Positions 11,150 to 23,100 of a DNA stretch of 64,000 nt are shown here, piece after piece. Position numbers and translations under genes: made by a program. The first letter of the stretch is position 1. Every line of letters starts with the position of its first letter. The notes under the pieces are model-generated. The model searched no databases, was not told the DNA's origin, and saw nothing but the letters and a program-made list of their open reading frames with translations. Source of the DNA: Lunularia cruciata (taxonomy: Eukaryota > Streptophyta > Marchantiopsida > Lunulariales > Lunulariaceae); NCBI GenBank assembly GCA_948567375.1, contig OX419760.1, forward strand, positions 17,856,001-17,920,000. The letters run 5' to 3'.

Positions 11150-14100
11150 CTGTACAGAATTAGAAGGCCGAGATGCACCAAAACTTCCAAGTAGATAGGA
11201 TGCAGATCTGTTTTAGGAAAAGGATTGCCACGTAGTAGGAAAGACAGTTGCACTGTGGAGCAAGTCAGATGAGCAGTACCTAGCGTAAGTATCAACAGTA
11301 GGGCGACAAATTTCAAAAGCTCTGTCCAGCACAAGGAAGTCACATAACATTTGAAGTGTAAAATAATGTTGGTGCAGTCTCTGCATTTTCCGACTATATC
11401 AGCATAAAATATGACAGGAAGATGCAAAGAACATGCAAGACATTCTTCAATATATGTCAATCGCCTGAAATGCAACTTGTCTACTTATCGGGACAAAAGA
11501 ATCAGGGGTAGTATAGCATCCGTTTATTGCTGCCATAAAGGCCTGTTACCTTGTGAGAAGATAGAGAGAGAACGGTCTCTAGGATCATTAAGATCATCTC
11601 TTAGGATATAGTACCAGACTAGATTGGTCACTTCTTCAATGGGTCCCATCAAAAACCATCACGTTCAGAATTTTGAAATTCAAAATTTTAATTCCTGTAA
11701 TTGCTCAAGGGAAAGCCCCTATTCTTTTGAAATTCTCACTTGAAGAGCACTGTATCTGCGGCGATTTATATGACTTTCAATATCTGAATAGATTTAGAGA
11801 ATAGAAATGTGCCTCAAGGACAACATAGATTTGACTCACCTCTTCTGGCAGAATCGCCCAGAAGACTAAGGAAAAGCTAAGTTATGGACAGATCTTTACT
11901 CACTACAAGCTTGGAGTGCAAAGCTATGCCATTAAATGATTGATCAGTATGAATGAGCTTCTCCATATCCTCTGAACTCACATCAGCCGTCTAAACTGAT
12001 CCAAATCCTGACGTGATGAATGGAAGAACTATGTGCCCACATTGCACTCCTGCTTTCTCTGCTGAGAATATTAACAGGAGCTCTGACAAAGGAATCCTGT
12101 AAATAAAATCCCCTGCCTTGAAATGCAAAATTTACAAGATTTCTTTCTCAGAGCTCCTCTCAATATTCTCAGCAGAGAAAGCAGGAGTGCAATGTGGGCA
12201 CATAGTTCTTCCATTCATCATGTCAAGATTTGGATCAGTTTAGACGAATTCTCTGCTGAGAATATTGAGACGAGCTTTGACAAAGTAATCCTGAAAATTT
12301 TGCATTTCAAAGCAAGGGTTTTCATTTACAGGATTTCTTTGTCAGAGCTCCTCTCAATATTCTCAGCAATGAAAGCAGCCAGTTACTTTTCTCAGAATGT
12401 CAAACCTATTATGATAAGAACCAAGCTTCCTACTCTTTGAAGTGGAAGGTCTATCACTCCCTCTTATCTCTGATGTATCAGACATCATTACTGCAATACT
12501 AGACCTCTCTCTTTGTATCACAGCTCACAAGCATCAAGTAGATTCTCTCACGCAACACTAGTAACCTCTAATACTGAGATATCAAAAGACAATCTTGAGA
12601 TGATGTTAGGCAACTCAAGACTTCACGAAATGGAAGGAAGAGGTGTTGGGAATCACTTTTGTTGAAGAACTAACTGAAATAGGAGTAGAAAACACTCTTA
12701 TATACACTTCAGCAAACCCTAGGGGATTGCTTTGCTTAACCCTAATTAGGGCTGCGCCACTCTTTACTCTAAGTAGAGGATATTTGGCAGTGTTTCTAGA
12801 GGATTCTAACAAAATCTTAAAATCAAGAGAAGTCTCTAAACTAGAGATTAACTAAACTAACACTCCCACTTAATGAGAGTTTAGGACTATTCCCATTTCT
12901 ACTACACATTTTATATGTTTATCTTTAGGTAATGCTTTTGTAAACACATCTGCTGTCATCTTCTGTGTAGGACAGTAAACTAACTTCACAACATTCTCCT
13001 TTTCTTTCTCCTCAACAAATCTTCTTCTAATCTCAATGTGCTTAGTCCTGGGGTGATGTACAGGGTTTTTGCTGAGTGCTATACTTCCTATATTGTCACA
13101 GTACAATGTAGTGGGACTTTTCTGCTCAAAACCCAGCTCCTTAAGAAGTCTCCTGTTCCAAATGACTTCTTGAGTAGCATTTGAGGCAGCCATAAATTCT
13201 GCCTCTGTAGTAGACAGAGCAACAGATGTTTGCTGTTTACTACGCCAACTGATTGCTCCACCACTAAGCATAACTACATATCCACTAGTTGATTTGCTGT
13301 TATCTGTGTCATCTCCCCAACTAGCATCTGTATATGCTTCAAGAGTAGGAGCAAGTATGTTACCTTGGCTTTTGTACTCCAAGAATGCATCTTGAGTACC
13401 CTTTAAGTACCTAAATACTCTCTTTATACCTTTCCAATGTACTTGTGCAGGGTTGCTAGTATATCTAGCTAGTGCTCCCACTGCATAGCATATATCTGGT
13501 CTTGTACAGACCATGATAAACATTAGAGAACCAAGAGCACTCTGATACAACACTTTGTCATAGAGATTCACCTCCCCATCTATGATTCTGCTGTGCTTCC
13601 ACCCCAGATCAAGAGGTGTAGAGACAGGATTTGCCTCTGTCATCTGATACTTAGCTAGTATGGATCTCACATACTGTGGTTGGCTGATCCGGATCCATCC
13701 TGCTTCTCTGTCTCTGCTCACTTTGATTCCCAAAACGAGTTTTACAGCACCAAGGATAGTCATCTCAAAAACAGAGCACAAGAAATCTATCGCTCCTTTG
13801 ATAGATTCACTGTTCCCCACCAGTAACATATCATCTACATATACAGCTATGTATACATCATCTCTAGTATACACACTCATGTCAGAATCTGCTCGTTTGA
13901 AATCCTGCTCTCTCAAGTATGAGTCCAGTTTCTCATACCAGGCTCTAGGAGCTTGCTTAAGGCCGTGTAAAGCCTTCTTAAGCAAGCATACTTTTCCTTT
14001 GCCTTCAATATATCCATCTGGAACATCCATGTAAATAGTCTCTCTCAAATCTCCATTGAGAAAGGCTGTTTTCACATCTAACTACTCCACTTCCCAGTCT

Positions 14101-17100
14101 CTCTCTGCTGCAAACATAAGTATCTACTAGGTCTCTAGCTGGCTCTTCCATAGCCCTCAGCAGAAACCTCCTAGTAGTAGAGTGCTTGACTCTCTCCTCC
14201 TTGTTGGCCTCTAGCTCATCTATATCATGAGCTTCTAATGCAAACTCTAGACAATCATAACTGTCTAAGATAGTCTTCACATCCAAAGCCCAAGCTTTGT
14301 AGTTAGTCTTCCCCAGTTTCTCTATCTCTCTGAGTTCTCCTATCAACCCCAGTGGTGATTGTGTGCCCATAACCTGATAAGAACCAAGCTTCATACTCTT
14401 TGAAGTGGAAGGTCTATCACTCCTTCTTATCTTTGATGTATCGGACATCACTACTGCAATACTAGACCTCTCTCTTTGTATCACAGCTCACAAGCATCAA
14501 GTAGATTCTCTCACGCAACACTAGTAACCTCTAATACTGAGATATCAAAAAACAATCCTGAGATGATGTTAGGCAACTCAAGACTTCACGAAATGCAAGG
14601 AAGAGGTGTTGGGAATCACTTTTGTTGAAGAACTAACTGAAATAGGAGCCGAAAACACTCTTATATACACTTCAGCAAACCCTAAGGGATTGCTTTGCTT
14701 AACCCTAATTAGGGCTGTGCCACTCTTTACTCTAAGTAGAGGATATTTGGCAGTGCTTCTAGACAATTCTAATAAAACTTTAAAATCAAGAGAAGTCTCT
14801 AAACTAGAGATTAACTAAACTAACATATTATATACAACATAACGGTAACAAGTAGGACCTGTTTCTCAACCAATGGACACCAAAGAAGGTTCAGTTCTAT
14901 AACTCTGTGAAGAGAGAAATTTGGAGAGCTCAATCGAATAGTCTAGGATAAAAGTTATGCCATCCTACTTCTTGTCCTACGATATTGGTTGCCTTCTTTT
15001 GCTGTTACAATATGATGAGAACTGCTTTTCCTGCTCCTGGAAGTAGAAGGTCTATCTTCACTCATTTTGACTTATGATGTATTAGACATCCTAGCACTCA
15101 ACTTTCTCAGTCTCACTAGAGTAGACACTCTTGATTGCACACAACAATACTCAACTCACTCTCTCTCAGAGCTTTGAAAGATAGTCCATAGCAATTCACT
15201 CATGCAACATGAAAGACACCCCAAAGTTAAGCAGCATAGAACACACTTGAAACAAGGTACAAGGTGCTAGGAATGACCCCTATAGGAGAACTTAACTAAA
15301 CATGATCAGAGAACACTCATTTATACACTCAAGCAAGCCTCAAGAGGTTGCTTTGCAGAACCCTAATTAGGGCTGCCCGCTCACTTTAACTTAATTATGT
15401 ATCTAGCATAATCATGTATCTTCTAGAGGAATCAAACAAAGCCATAAAAAGGAACTACAGAAGTCACTAAACTAGAGATTAACTAAACTAACACTCCCAC
15501 TTAATGAGAATCTAGAATAATTCCTATTTCTACAGCACATTTTATATGTTTATCTTTAGGTAGTGCTTTTGTAAACACATCAGCTGTCATCTCTTGTGTA
15601 GGACAATAAACGAACTTCACTACATTCTCCTTTTTTTCTTTCTCCTCTACAAATTGTCTTCTAATCTCAATGTGCTTAATTTTTGGGTGATGTACATGTT
15701 TTTTGCTGAGTGCTATACTTCATGTATTGTCACCGTACAATGTAGTAGGACTTTCCTGCTCAAAACCCAGCTGCTGGGTTTTGAGCAAGATTTTGAGCTC
15801 CTTAAGAAGTCTCCGGTTCTAGATGACTTCTTGAGTTAGCATTTGAGGCAGCCATAAATTCTGCCTCAGTAGTAGATAGTGAAACAGATGTTTGCTGTTT
15901 ACTATGCCAGCTGATTGCTCCACCACTAAGCATGATTAGATATCCACTAGTTGATTTGCTGTTATCTGTGTCATCTCCCCAACTAGCATCGGTATATGCT
16001 TCAAGAGTATAAGCGAGTATGTTCCCTTACTTTCTGTACTCCAAGAATGCATCTTGAGTACCTTTTAAGTATCTGAATACTCTCTTTATACCTTTCCAAT
16101 GTATTTGTGCAGGATTGCTAGTATATCTAGCTAGTGCTCCCCCTGCATAGCATATATCTGGTCTTGTACAGACCATGATAAACATCAGAGAACCAAGAGC
16201 ACTTTGATACAACGTTTTGTCACAGTGATTCACCTCTTCATCTATGATTCTGCTATGCTTCCACCCCAGATCAAGAGGTGTAGAGACAGGATTCGCCTCT
16301 GTCATCTGATACTTAGCTAGTAGGGATCTCACATATTGTGGTTGACTGATTCGGATCCATCTTGCTTCTCTGTCTCTGCTCACTTTAATTCCCAGAACGA
16401 GTTTCTGCTCACTTTGATTCCTAAAATGAGTTTTATAGGACCAAGGATAGTCATCTCAAAAACAGAGCACAAGAAATCTATCACTCCTTTGATAGATTCA
16501 CTGTTCCCCAACAGTAATAGATCATCTACATATACAACTATGTATACATCATCTCTAGTATACACACTCATGTCAGAATCTGCTCGTTTGAAATCCTGCT
16601 CTCTCAAGTATGAGTCTAGTTTCTCCTACCAGGCTCTAGGAGCTTGCTTAAGACCATATAGAGCCTTCTTAAGCAAACATACTTTTCCTTTGCCTTCAGT
16701 ATATCCATCTGGAACATCCATGTAGATATAGTCTCTCTCAAATCTCCATTGAGAAAGGCTGTTTTCACATCTAACTGCTCCACTTCCCAATCTCTCTCTG
16801 CTGCAAGAACTACAAGCATGCGAGTAGATCCATACCTGGCAACAGGTGCAAAATTTTCTGAATAATCTGATAAGAACCAAGCTTCCTACTCTTTGAAGTG
16901 GAAGGTCTATCACTCCCTCTTATCTCTGATGTATCAGACATCACTACTGCAATACTAAACTTCTCTCTTTGTATCACAGCTCACAAGCATCAAGTAGGTT
17001 CTCTCACGTAACACTAGTAACCTCTAATACTGAGATATCAAAAGACAATCTTGAGATGATGTTAGGCAACTCAGGACTTCACGAAATGCAAGGAAGAGGT

Positions 17101-20100
17101 GTTGGGAATCACCCTTGTTGAAGAACTAACTGAAATAGGAATAGAAAACACTATTATATACACTTCAGCAAACCCTGAGGGGTTGCTTTGCTTAACCCTA
17201 ATTAGGGCTGCGCCTCTCTTTACCCTAAGTAGAAAATTTTGGCAGGACTTCTAGAGGATTCTAACAAAATCGTAAAAACAAGAGAAGTCTCTAAACTAGA
17301 GATTAACTAAACTAACATAATCTATTGATGCTTTCTAATCGAAGCTCTTTGCAACAAGTCTTGCCTTGTACTTCAGGATCTCATTCTCAGCTCCACGTTT
17401 GACCCTGAAAACCCATTTACAACCAATTGCTTTCCTACCTGCTACAACCAACTCCCACTGACTCGAATCTGGTCTGAGCATACCTTGTTGTAAAGTGTCT
17501 GGATCACAATCTTCATGACAGATGTAAGATTAATCTAACATCTCTTCTGATAGAAAGCCAAGTCTGTCAATAGGTTTCTATATCTGTGTGATCTTCTTGT
17601 GTGATCTTCTTGGCTGTGCCCAAAAGATTCATGCCGTCCCTTGACATCTCTGGAGTCTCACTCAGAGATTCTGCATCTGAAGTCTGCTTCTGGGAGTCGT
17701 CTTCTGTAGTATCAGAATCAGAAACCACCATCTGTTTAGGCCTTCTTTTGTACACCTTCAGACTCTCCTTTGGTGAACCATCAGCTTCAGGTAGAGATTG
17801 CTCTTCTGATGATTGATCTGAAAAACTGACTTTGCAGCTTGGGAAGATAGATTGATCAGGCTGATCAAACTGATCAGCTTGCTTCTGCAACTCATCACTG
17901 TTCTCACTCCAAGTCCTCAATTCATCAAAGAGTATATCTCTACTTCTGATGATCTGTCCAGACTTAGGATTGTACAGAAGATATCCTTTCAGTCCCTCTT
18001 CATATCCTACAAAAAGCATTCTCTCAGCCTTCTTTGTGAACTTCCTCCTCTGCTCCTTGGGGATATGAACATAGGCAGGACATCCAAAGACTTTCAAAGC
18101 TGAAAGATTAGGTGTCTTACCACTCTAGCATTCTTCAGGAGTTCTTCCTTGCAATACTGTGGTACCACTGATATTTCTAAGAAAATTTGCAGTGCTAATT
18201 GCAGCACCCCAAAACTTTCTCTCCAGCTTGGCATGTTGGAGCATTGCCAATGCTTTGTCCAGCAGTGTCCTATTCAACCTTTCTGCAACTCCATTCTGTG
18301 CAGGACTGTCTCTTGCAGTACAGTCAAGGAGGATTCCTTTTTCTGACAGAAAAGAGAGGAATTCCTCATTCCTGTACTCTCTGCCTCCATCTGTTCTCAA
18401 TCGCTTGACTTTCCTCCCAGTCTGCAACTCAGCCATGGCTACAAACTTCTGGAATTTTCGCAGCACTTCATCCTTGCTTTTCATGAGATAGATAAAGCTC
18501 TTTCTACTGTAATCATCCACAAAGGAAATATGGTAGGCTGCTCCACTCAATGACTTCTCAGTCATGTATCCCCATACATCAGAATGTATGACATCTAGAA
18601 TACCAGAAGCTCTAGATGAAGATTTCTTGGGGATAGGAACCTTGTGCGCCTTACCTTCTGCATACCCAATGCAGAACTCGAGTTTTCCTTTGGGATCTAG
18701 TTTCAACCCATCCACTACCTTCTCTAAAGCATGTAGGTTTTGCTCTGACAAGTGCCCTAACCTCAAACACCAGATATGGATATCATTTCTGTTTTCTGCT
18801 ACCAATACAGAATAAGAACAATCAGCTTCCATCAACTTGAACAGCTTCCCTTTGGCAGTACCATACCCAAGGACCAGCTCTCCTTTCTTCAAAATGCATT
18901 GATTTCTGTTGCTCTCAAACAGAACATCCACACCATGCTCCATGAGGCGATGTACTGAAATCAAGTTCTTGGTGTAATCTGGAACATAGAACACATCTTC
19001 CAAATAGCTCTTACAAGAACTTGTATTAGATCTTCCTATGAAGGCAATAGGAACTTTGCCAGTTCCTAACACTGGATTCAGAATCCCAAGTCCACAATGC
19101 ACACTCTTGGGAATCTTCAGAGGTTGAAGAGTTTAGTACAGCACCTTCTGGTAACAGATATGAGAGGTGGCTCCAGAATCCAAGAATCATCCAGAACCGT
19201 TTGTGAACAATTGTGATTCTGCCAACATTCCACAATCTAGCTCTTCTGCTGAGTACCCCTCCTCATTGCTTTCTATCTCATCGCACTCCTCTGTGTTGTA
19301 AGCTCAACTCCCAAATTTTTGACCTTTTACCGGCTGAGATCTCTTGCCTACCTTTTTCAGCTCTCGTTCTCTCATTTCTCCTCTCTTGGGACATAGAGGT
19401 GCAACCTGACCTTTCTCATGACAGAAATAACAGGTCCTGTCATCAACACTACTAACTCCGTTACCAGATTGACTCTCTAGTTTGCTCACTCTTCTATCTG
19501 GCACTCTTCTTGACCGAGAAGAGGCACTGAACAGAGCAGCATCTCCCAGCTCATTTAACTTCATCTCTCTGTCCTCTCTGTCTTGCTAAACACCAGCAAT
19601 TTGTTTATCACATAATCCCATGTGACAACTTCAACAGGTAAAACTTTCAGAGCAACTAAGACAGGGTCATAGCTTGGAGGAAGACTCTCTAAGAGATGGT
19701 TGATCTCATACTTCTCTGTAAGTACAACCCCATCATCCTTGATACTCTTGAAAATTTTTTGCAACTTTGACAGATGCAAGGTGAAATCATCACCATCTTG
19801 CAACTTCAATTTCCACATTGCAGACCAGACTGAATGGGAAGTCTCCAGCTTCTCAACAGAGTCATAAGTCTTGAGTTTCTGCCAGATCTCACAACTCCAA
19901 GCATAATTGTCTAAGGTGAAATCATCACCATCTTGCAACTTCAATTTCCACATTGCAGACCAGACTGAATGGGAAGTCTCCAGCTTCTCAACAGAGTAAT
20001 AAGTCTTGAGTTTCTGCCAGATCTCCCAACTCCAAGCATAATTGTCTACTAGGTCTCTGATCAGCTCTTGCATAGCCCTTAGGAGAAACCTCCTAGTAGT

Positions 20101-23100
20101 AGAGTGCTTGACTCTCTTCTCCTTGTTGGACTCTAGCTCATCTATATCATGAGCTTCTAATGCCAATTCTAAACAGTCATAACTGTCTAAGATACACTTC
20201 ACATCCAAAACTCAGGCTCTGTAGTTAGCGTTTCTCAATTTCTCTATCTCTCTGAGTTCTCCTATCAACCCCAACGGTGACTGTGGGCCCATAACCTGAT
20301 GAGAACTGCTCTTCCTGCTCTTGGAAGTAGAAGGTCTATCTTCACTCATTCTGATTTCTGATGTATTAGACATCCTAGCACTCAGCTTTCTCAGTCTCAC
20401 CAGAGTAGACACTCTTTGATTGCACACAGCAATATTCCACTCACTCTCTCTGAGCCTTGAAAGATAGTTCACAGCAGTTCACTCACGTAGCATGAAAGAC
20501 ACCCCGAAGTTAAATAACATAGAACACACCTGAAACAAGGTACAAGGTGCTACGAATGACCATTGTAGGAGAACTTAACTAAACATGAGCAGAGAACACT
20601 CATTTAGACACCCAAGAGGTTGCTTTGCAAAACCCTAATTAGAGTTTTGATCACATTACCTTGATCATATATCTAACCTAATCATGTATCTTCTCGAGGA
20701 ATCAAATAAAGCCATAAAAAGAAACTAGAGAAGTCACTAAACTAGAGATTAACTAAACTAACACAATAACATGCTTCAAGAATCAGATCAAGAATCTTAA
20801 ATCATTGACAACACTGATTCCTAATGTTGATATTCGGTATGATTAATCCTTGATCAGAGTTCACACTATAATTTCAGAAGGAACTTGGATGAGCTGACCA
20901 TGTAAGCAAGAGTTGATACAGAAGAAAATGGGTATGGAAGGAAACCCACCCACAAGGCGTCCAACTGAAAACGTTCCACAAACTAGAAGGTTCGGATGTT
21001 GGCTTATTGGCTGCCGCTGGGTTCGTTCCTTGTGGGAATTCTGCTGTATTATTTGCACACCAGAACCAGCAAAAACTGAAGCTCGTATTGAACGAGAACC
21101 ACCTTGAGAAATTGAATAAACCCCTGAACCAGTCGGTAAATGAGAAGTTGGCAGCAGCTGACGGTGCAGGAGCCGAAGCCCGCATTAGACCTGCAAACTG
21201 AGAAAATTGGAATGAATCTGGATCAACTCTGTAGTTCATAGGACCAGCGGTAGATATAAACTCAAGCACTGCACGGTTGTATTCAGGAATGCTCATGTAC
21301 TAAGAGGGAACGGAAACTTGACATCTGTTGTCACGGACCCTCTAAACTAAGGCACTCAGCCATAGAAAGCTAACTCCTCACAAAACCTTTCTTCTGGTTC
21401 AAACTACTCATACATCAAACTGAATTCCAGTCTACACTCACGGACCGTTCTCATGAAATACAGAGAAACTGGATACCTCTTCTCTGGATGGATAATCAAA
21501 CTTGACCTCAAACACGTCTGTTTTATCACCCATGTTGTCTTGCAGAAAAACTGCAAGATGGATTCGGCAGACACCGGTAAGAAGTTGGAGTTCACACTAT
21601 TGTATTCTTTCGGTTCCAAAGCACGCTCATAGATAGTAAAAACATTACTTCTGCGTGCAACAAGAACGGAACGACAAGTGCTAGACCTGTTGTAACATAG
21701 CAACGTACTTTTACAGGTCATGAATCTTGTGATGTCATCAGTTTCGCTAAGATTGAAAGCAAATGAGGATAAGATATTTCTTGGCCTTGCCGAGTTCACT
21801 TGTACCTGCATGGTAATTAGTAAATATCGGCTGAGAGGAGTTACAGGAGTGCTTCCTCTAGAATGGCAAGGTTTTCTTCCCAGGAACCTGAGCTTGTAAG
21901 TTTAGGTGGATATTGACCTAATGCTTCAACGTCACTAAAATTCCATTTGCTGAAGTGAATAATGAAAACAATCAGTACTTCCACTGTTGACATCTATTAC
22001 TACCGCTTGAACTAAAGACTATCCAGAGATACCATCTGAACTCAACAAACGAAGGTCTCACTTACGGTTGACAAATTCATTTGAAGAGGACATTCTTCCG
22101 TCTGTCAAAACACAAACGCAGATAAGCTATTCATTCATGTATTCGGAACAAATATCGCAATTTCAAGGAGATACCGTCACCAGGAGCATCAAAGGCACAT
22201 GATAAGTCCATTGGTTAGCGTTATCATAGAGGTCTTGTGTCAAAGGTAAGTGATTGAAGAACTTGCGTGCAAGGTAAAGTTTGCTGTAGTCGAGCCTGTG
22301 TTCAAAATCTCCACTTGTAGAATACCACTGCTCAGGTGGGTCCTGGGAGCTTCGATAGATGCCTTCATGATTTTTCCTGGGCTCCTATCTCCACCCATTC
22401 AGTACCAAGAATATCTCTTAAGATTGTAGGGTAACAACTAATCCAAGTTCAAGGTAGCGGATGTTGAAGTGGCCAAGTCATCCTAAACAATTATAAAACA
22501 AATCCAATGGCAATATTCTTGACTGGAAATGAAGCATATCCTCGGCCTAGATTGAGGGAGATTCATAATCTTCTATGATACTCCTGTTCGTCAACTTCTT
22601 AAGCAAATCAAACGACTGCAGAATCATGCAACTGCTTGATACTGCATCGTCCACACATTCCGCCCTGTGAGCACCTTACACAGGAGCCCTGAGAATGAAA
22701 CTAAGAATCTCATGTGCTACAGAAAGCAAGTAGGTGGGAATATGATATCCCACCTGTGCAGAAAAGTCTTAAGGTTGTCGGCTTTGAGTTCAAGAGAAAG
22801 TAATGACGTGACTGTCTCGTTGGTGAGCAAGTTCAATAAGGAGTTGCGCACCTGAGGAATGATCATTTGAATAGGTGCAGGTATGAGGTAATGGACTGCG
22901 CATATCGAGCGCTTCAGCTATGCAAATCAAGCAGGAGGAAAGATGTTGAGGGATTAAAGCCTCGAATTGAACAGCACAAAACTTTTCTACAGTACATATA
23001 TTCCGTATGCAAAGAAAGAAAGCTGTCCACCTGGTGGGTTGCAAAAACGTCGCCAAATCGTGAGACGACATAAAGTGGTTTCTGCCCATTCTCTGACCTT

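Larger units (their letters stand above)
12412..14825 (-). mobile_element. Copia element A: deletion derivative, TSD TATTA
   Basis: A 2.4-kb insertion with two 451-bp LTRs (14375-14825 at its 5' end, 12412-12862 at its 3' end), flanked by TATTA at 12407-12411 and 14826-14830. By eye the LTRs differ at about 18 sites (4%). Inside are the start of gag, then an abrupt join to the middle of RT. Most of gag, the protease and the integrase are missing. The RT-RNase H frame is open. It inserted in HAP2 intron 15 in the same orientation as the gene. Confidence 0.95.
19304..20296 (-). pseudogene. gag: Copia gag remnant of element B with internal duplication
   Basis: The frame begins in the LTR and crosses the primer-binding site (HQVMGPQSPLGLIGEL). 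At about 20211 a Trp codon (NYKAW in element A) has become a stop. The rest of gag is open through HLSKLQKIF and LLESLPPSYDPVLVALK. The zinc knuckle CYFCHEKGQVAPLC has Gln where CCHC knuckles have His. Gag forms the particle that packages element RNA. Confidence 0.88.
15013..20763 (-). mobile_element. Copia element B: full-length, decayed, TSD CAATA
   Basis: 5.75 kb, of which 450 bp plus a 5-bp duplication is a nested solo LTR. LTRs are 20297-20763 (5', 467 bp) and 15013-15493 (3', 481 bp); CAATA flanks both ends (15008-15012, 20764-20768). Order on the minus strand: LTR, primer-binding site, gag, protease region, integrase, RT, RNase H, polypurine tract, LTR, the standard Copia order. Stops and frameshifts break gag, the protease region and RT. 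It inserted in HAP2 intron 15, in the gene's orientation, about 340 bp after exon 15. Confidence 0.95.

Noticed and set aside
20874-21296. 140-codon minus-strand ORF around HAP2 exon 15
   Set aside because: Only 21197-21103 fits splice sites and the family; the rest is read-through into introns 14 and 15.
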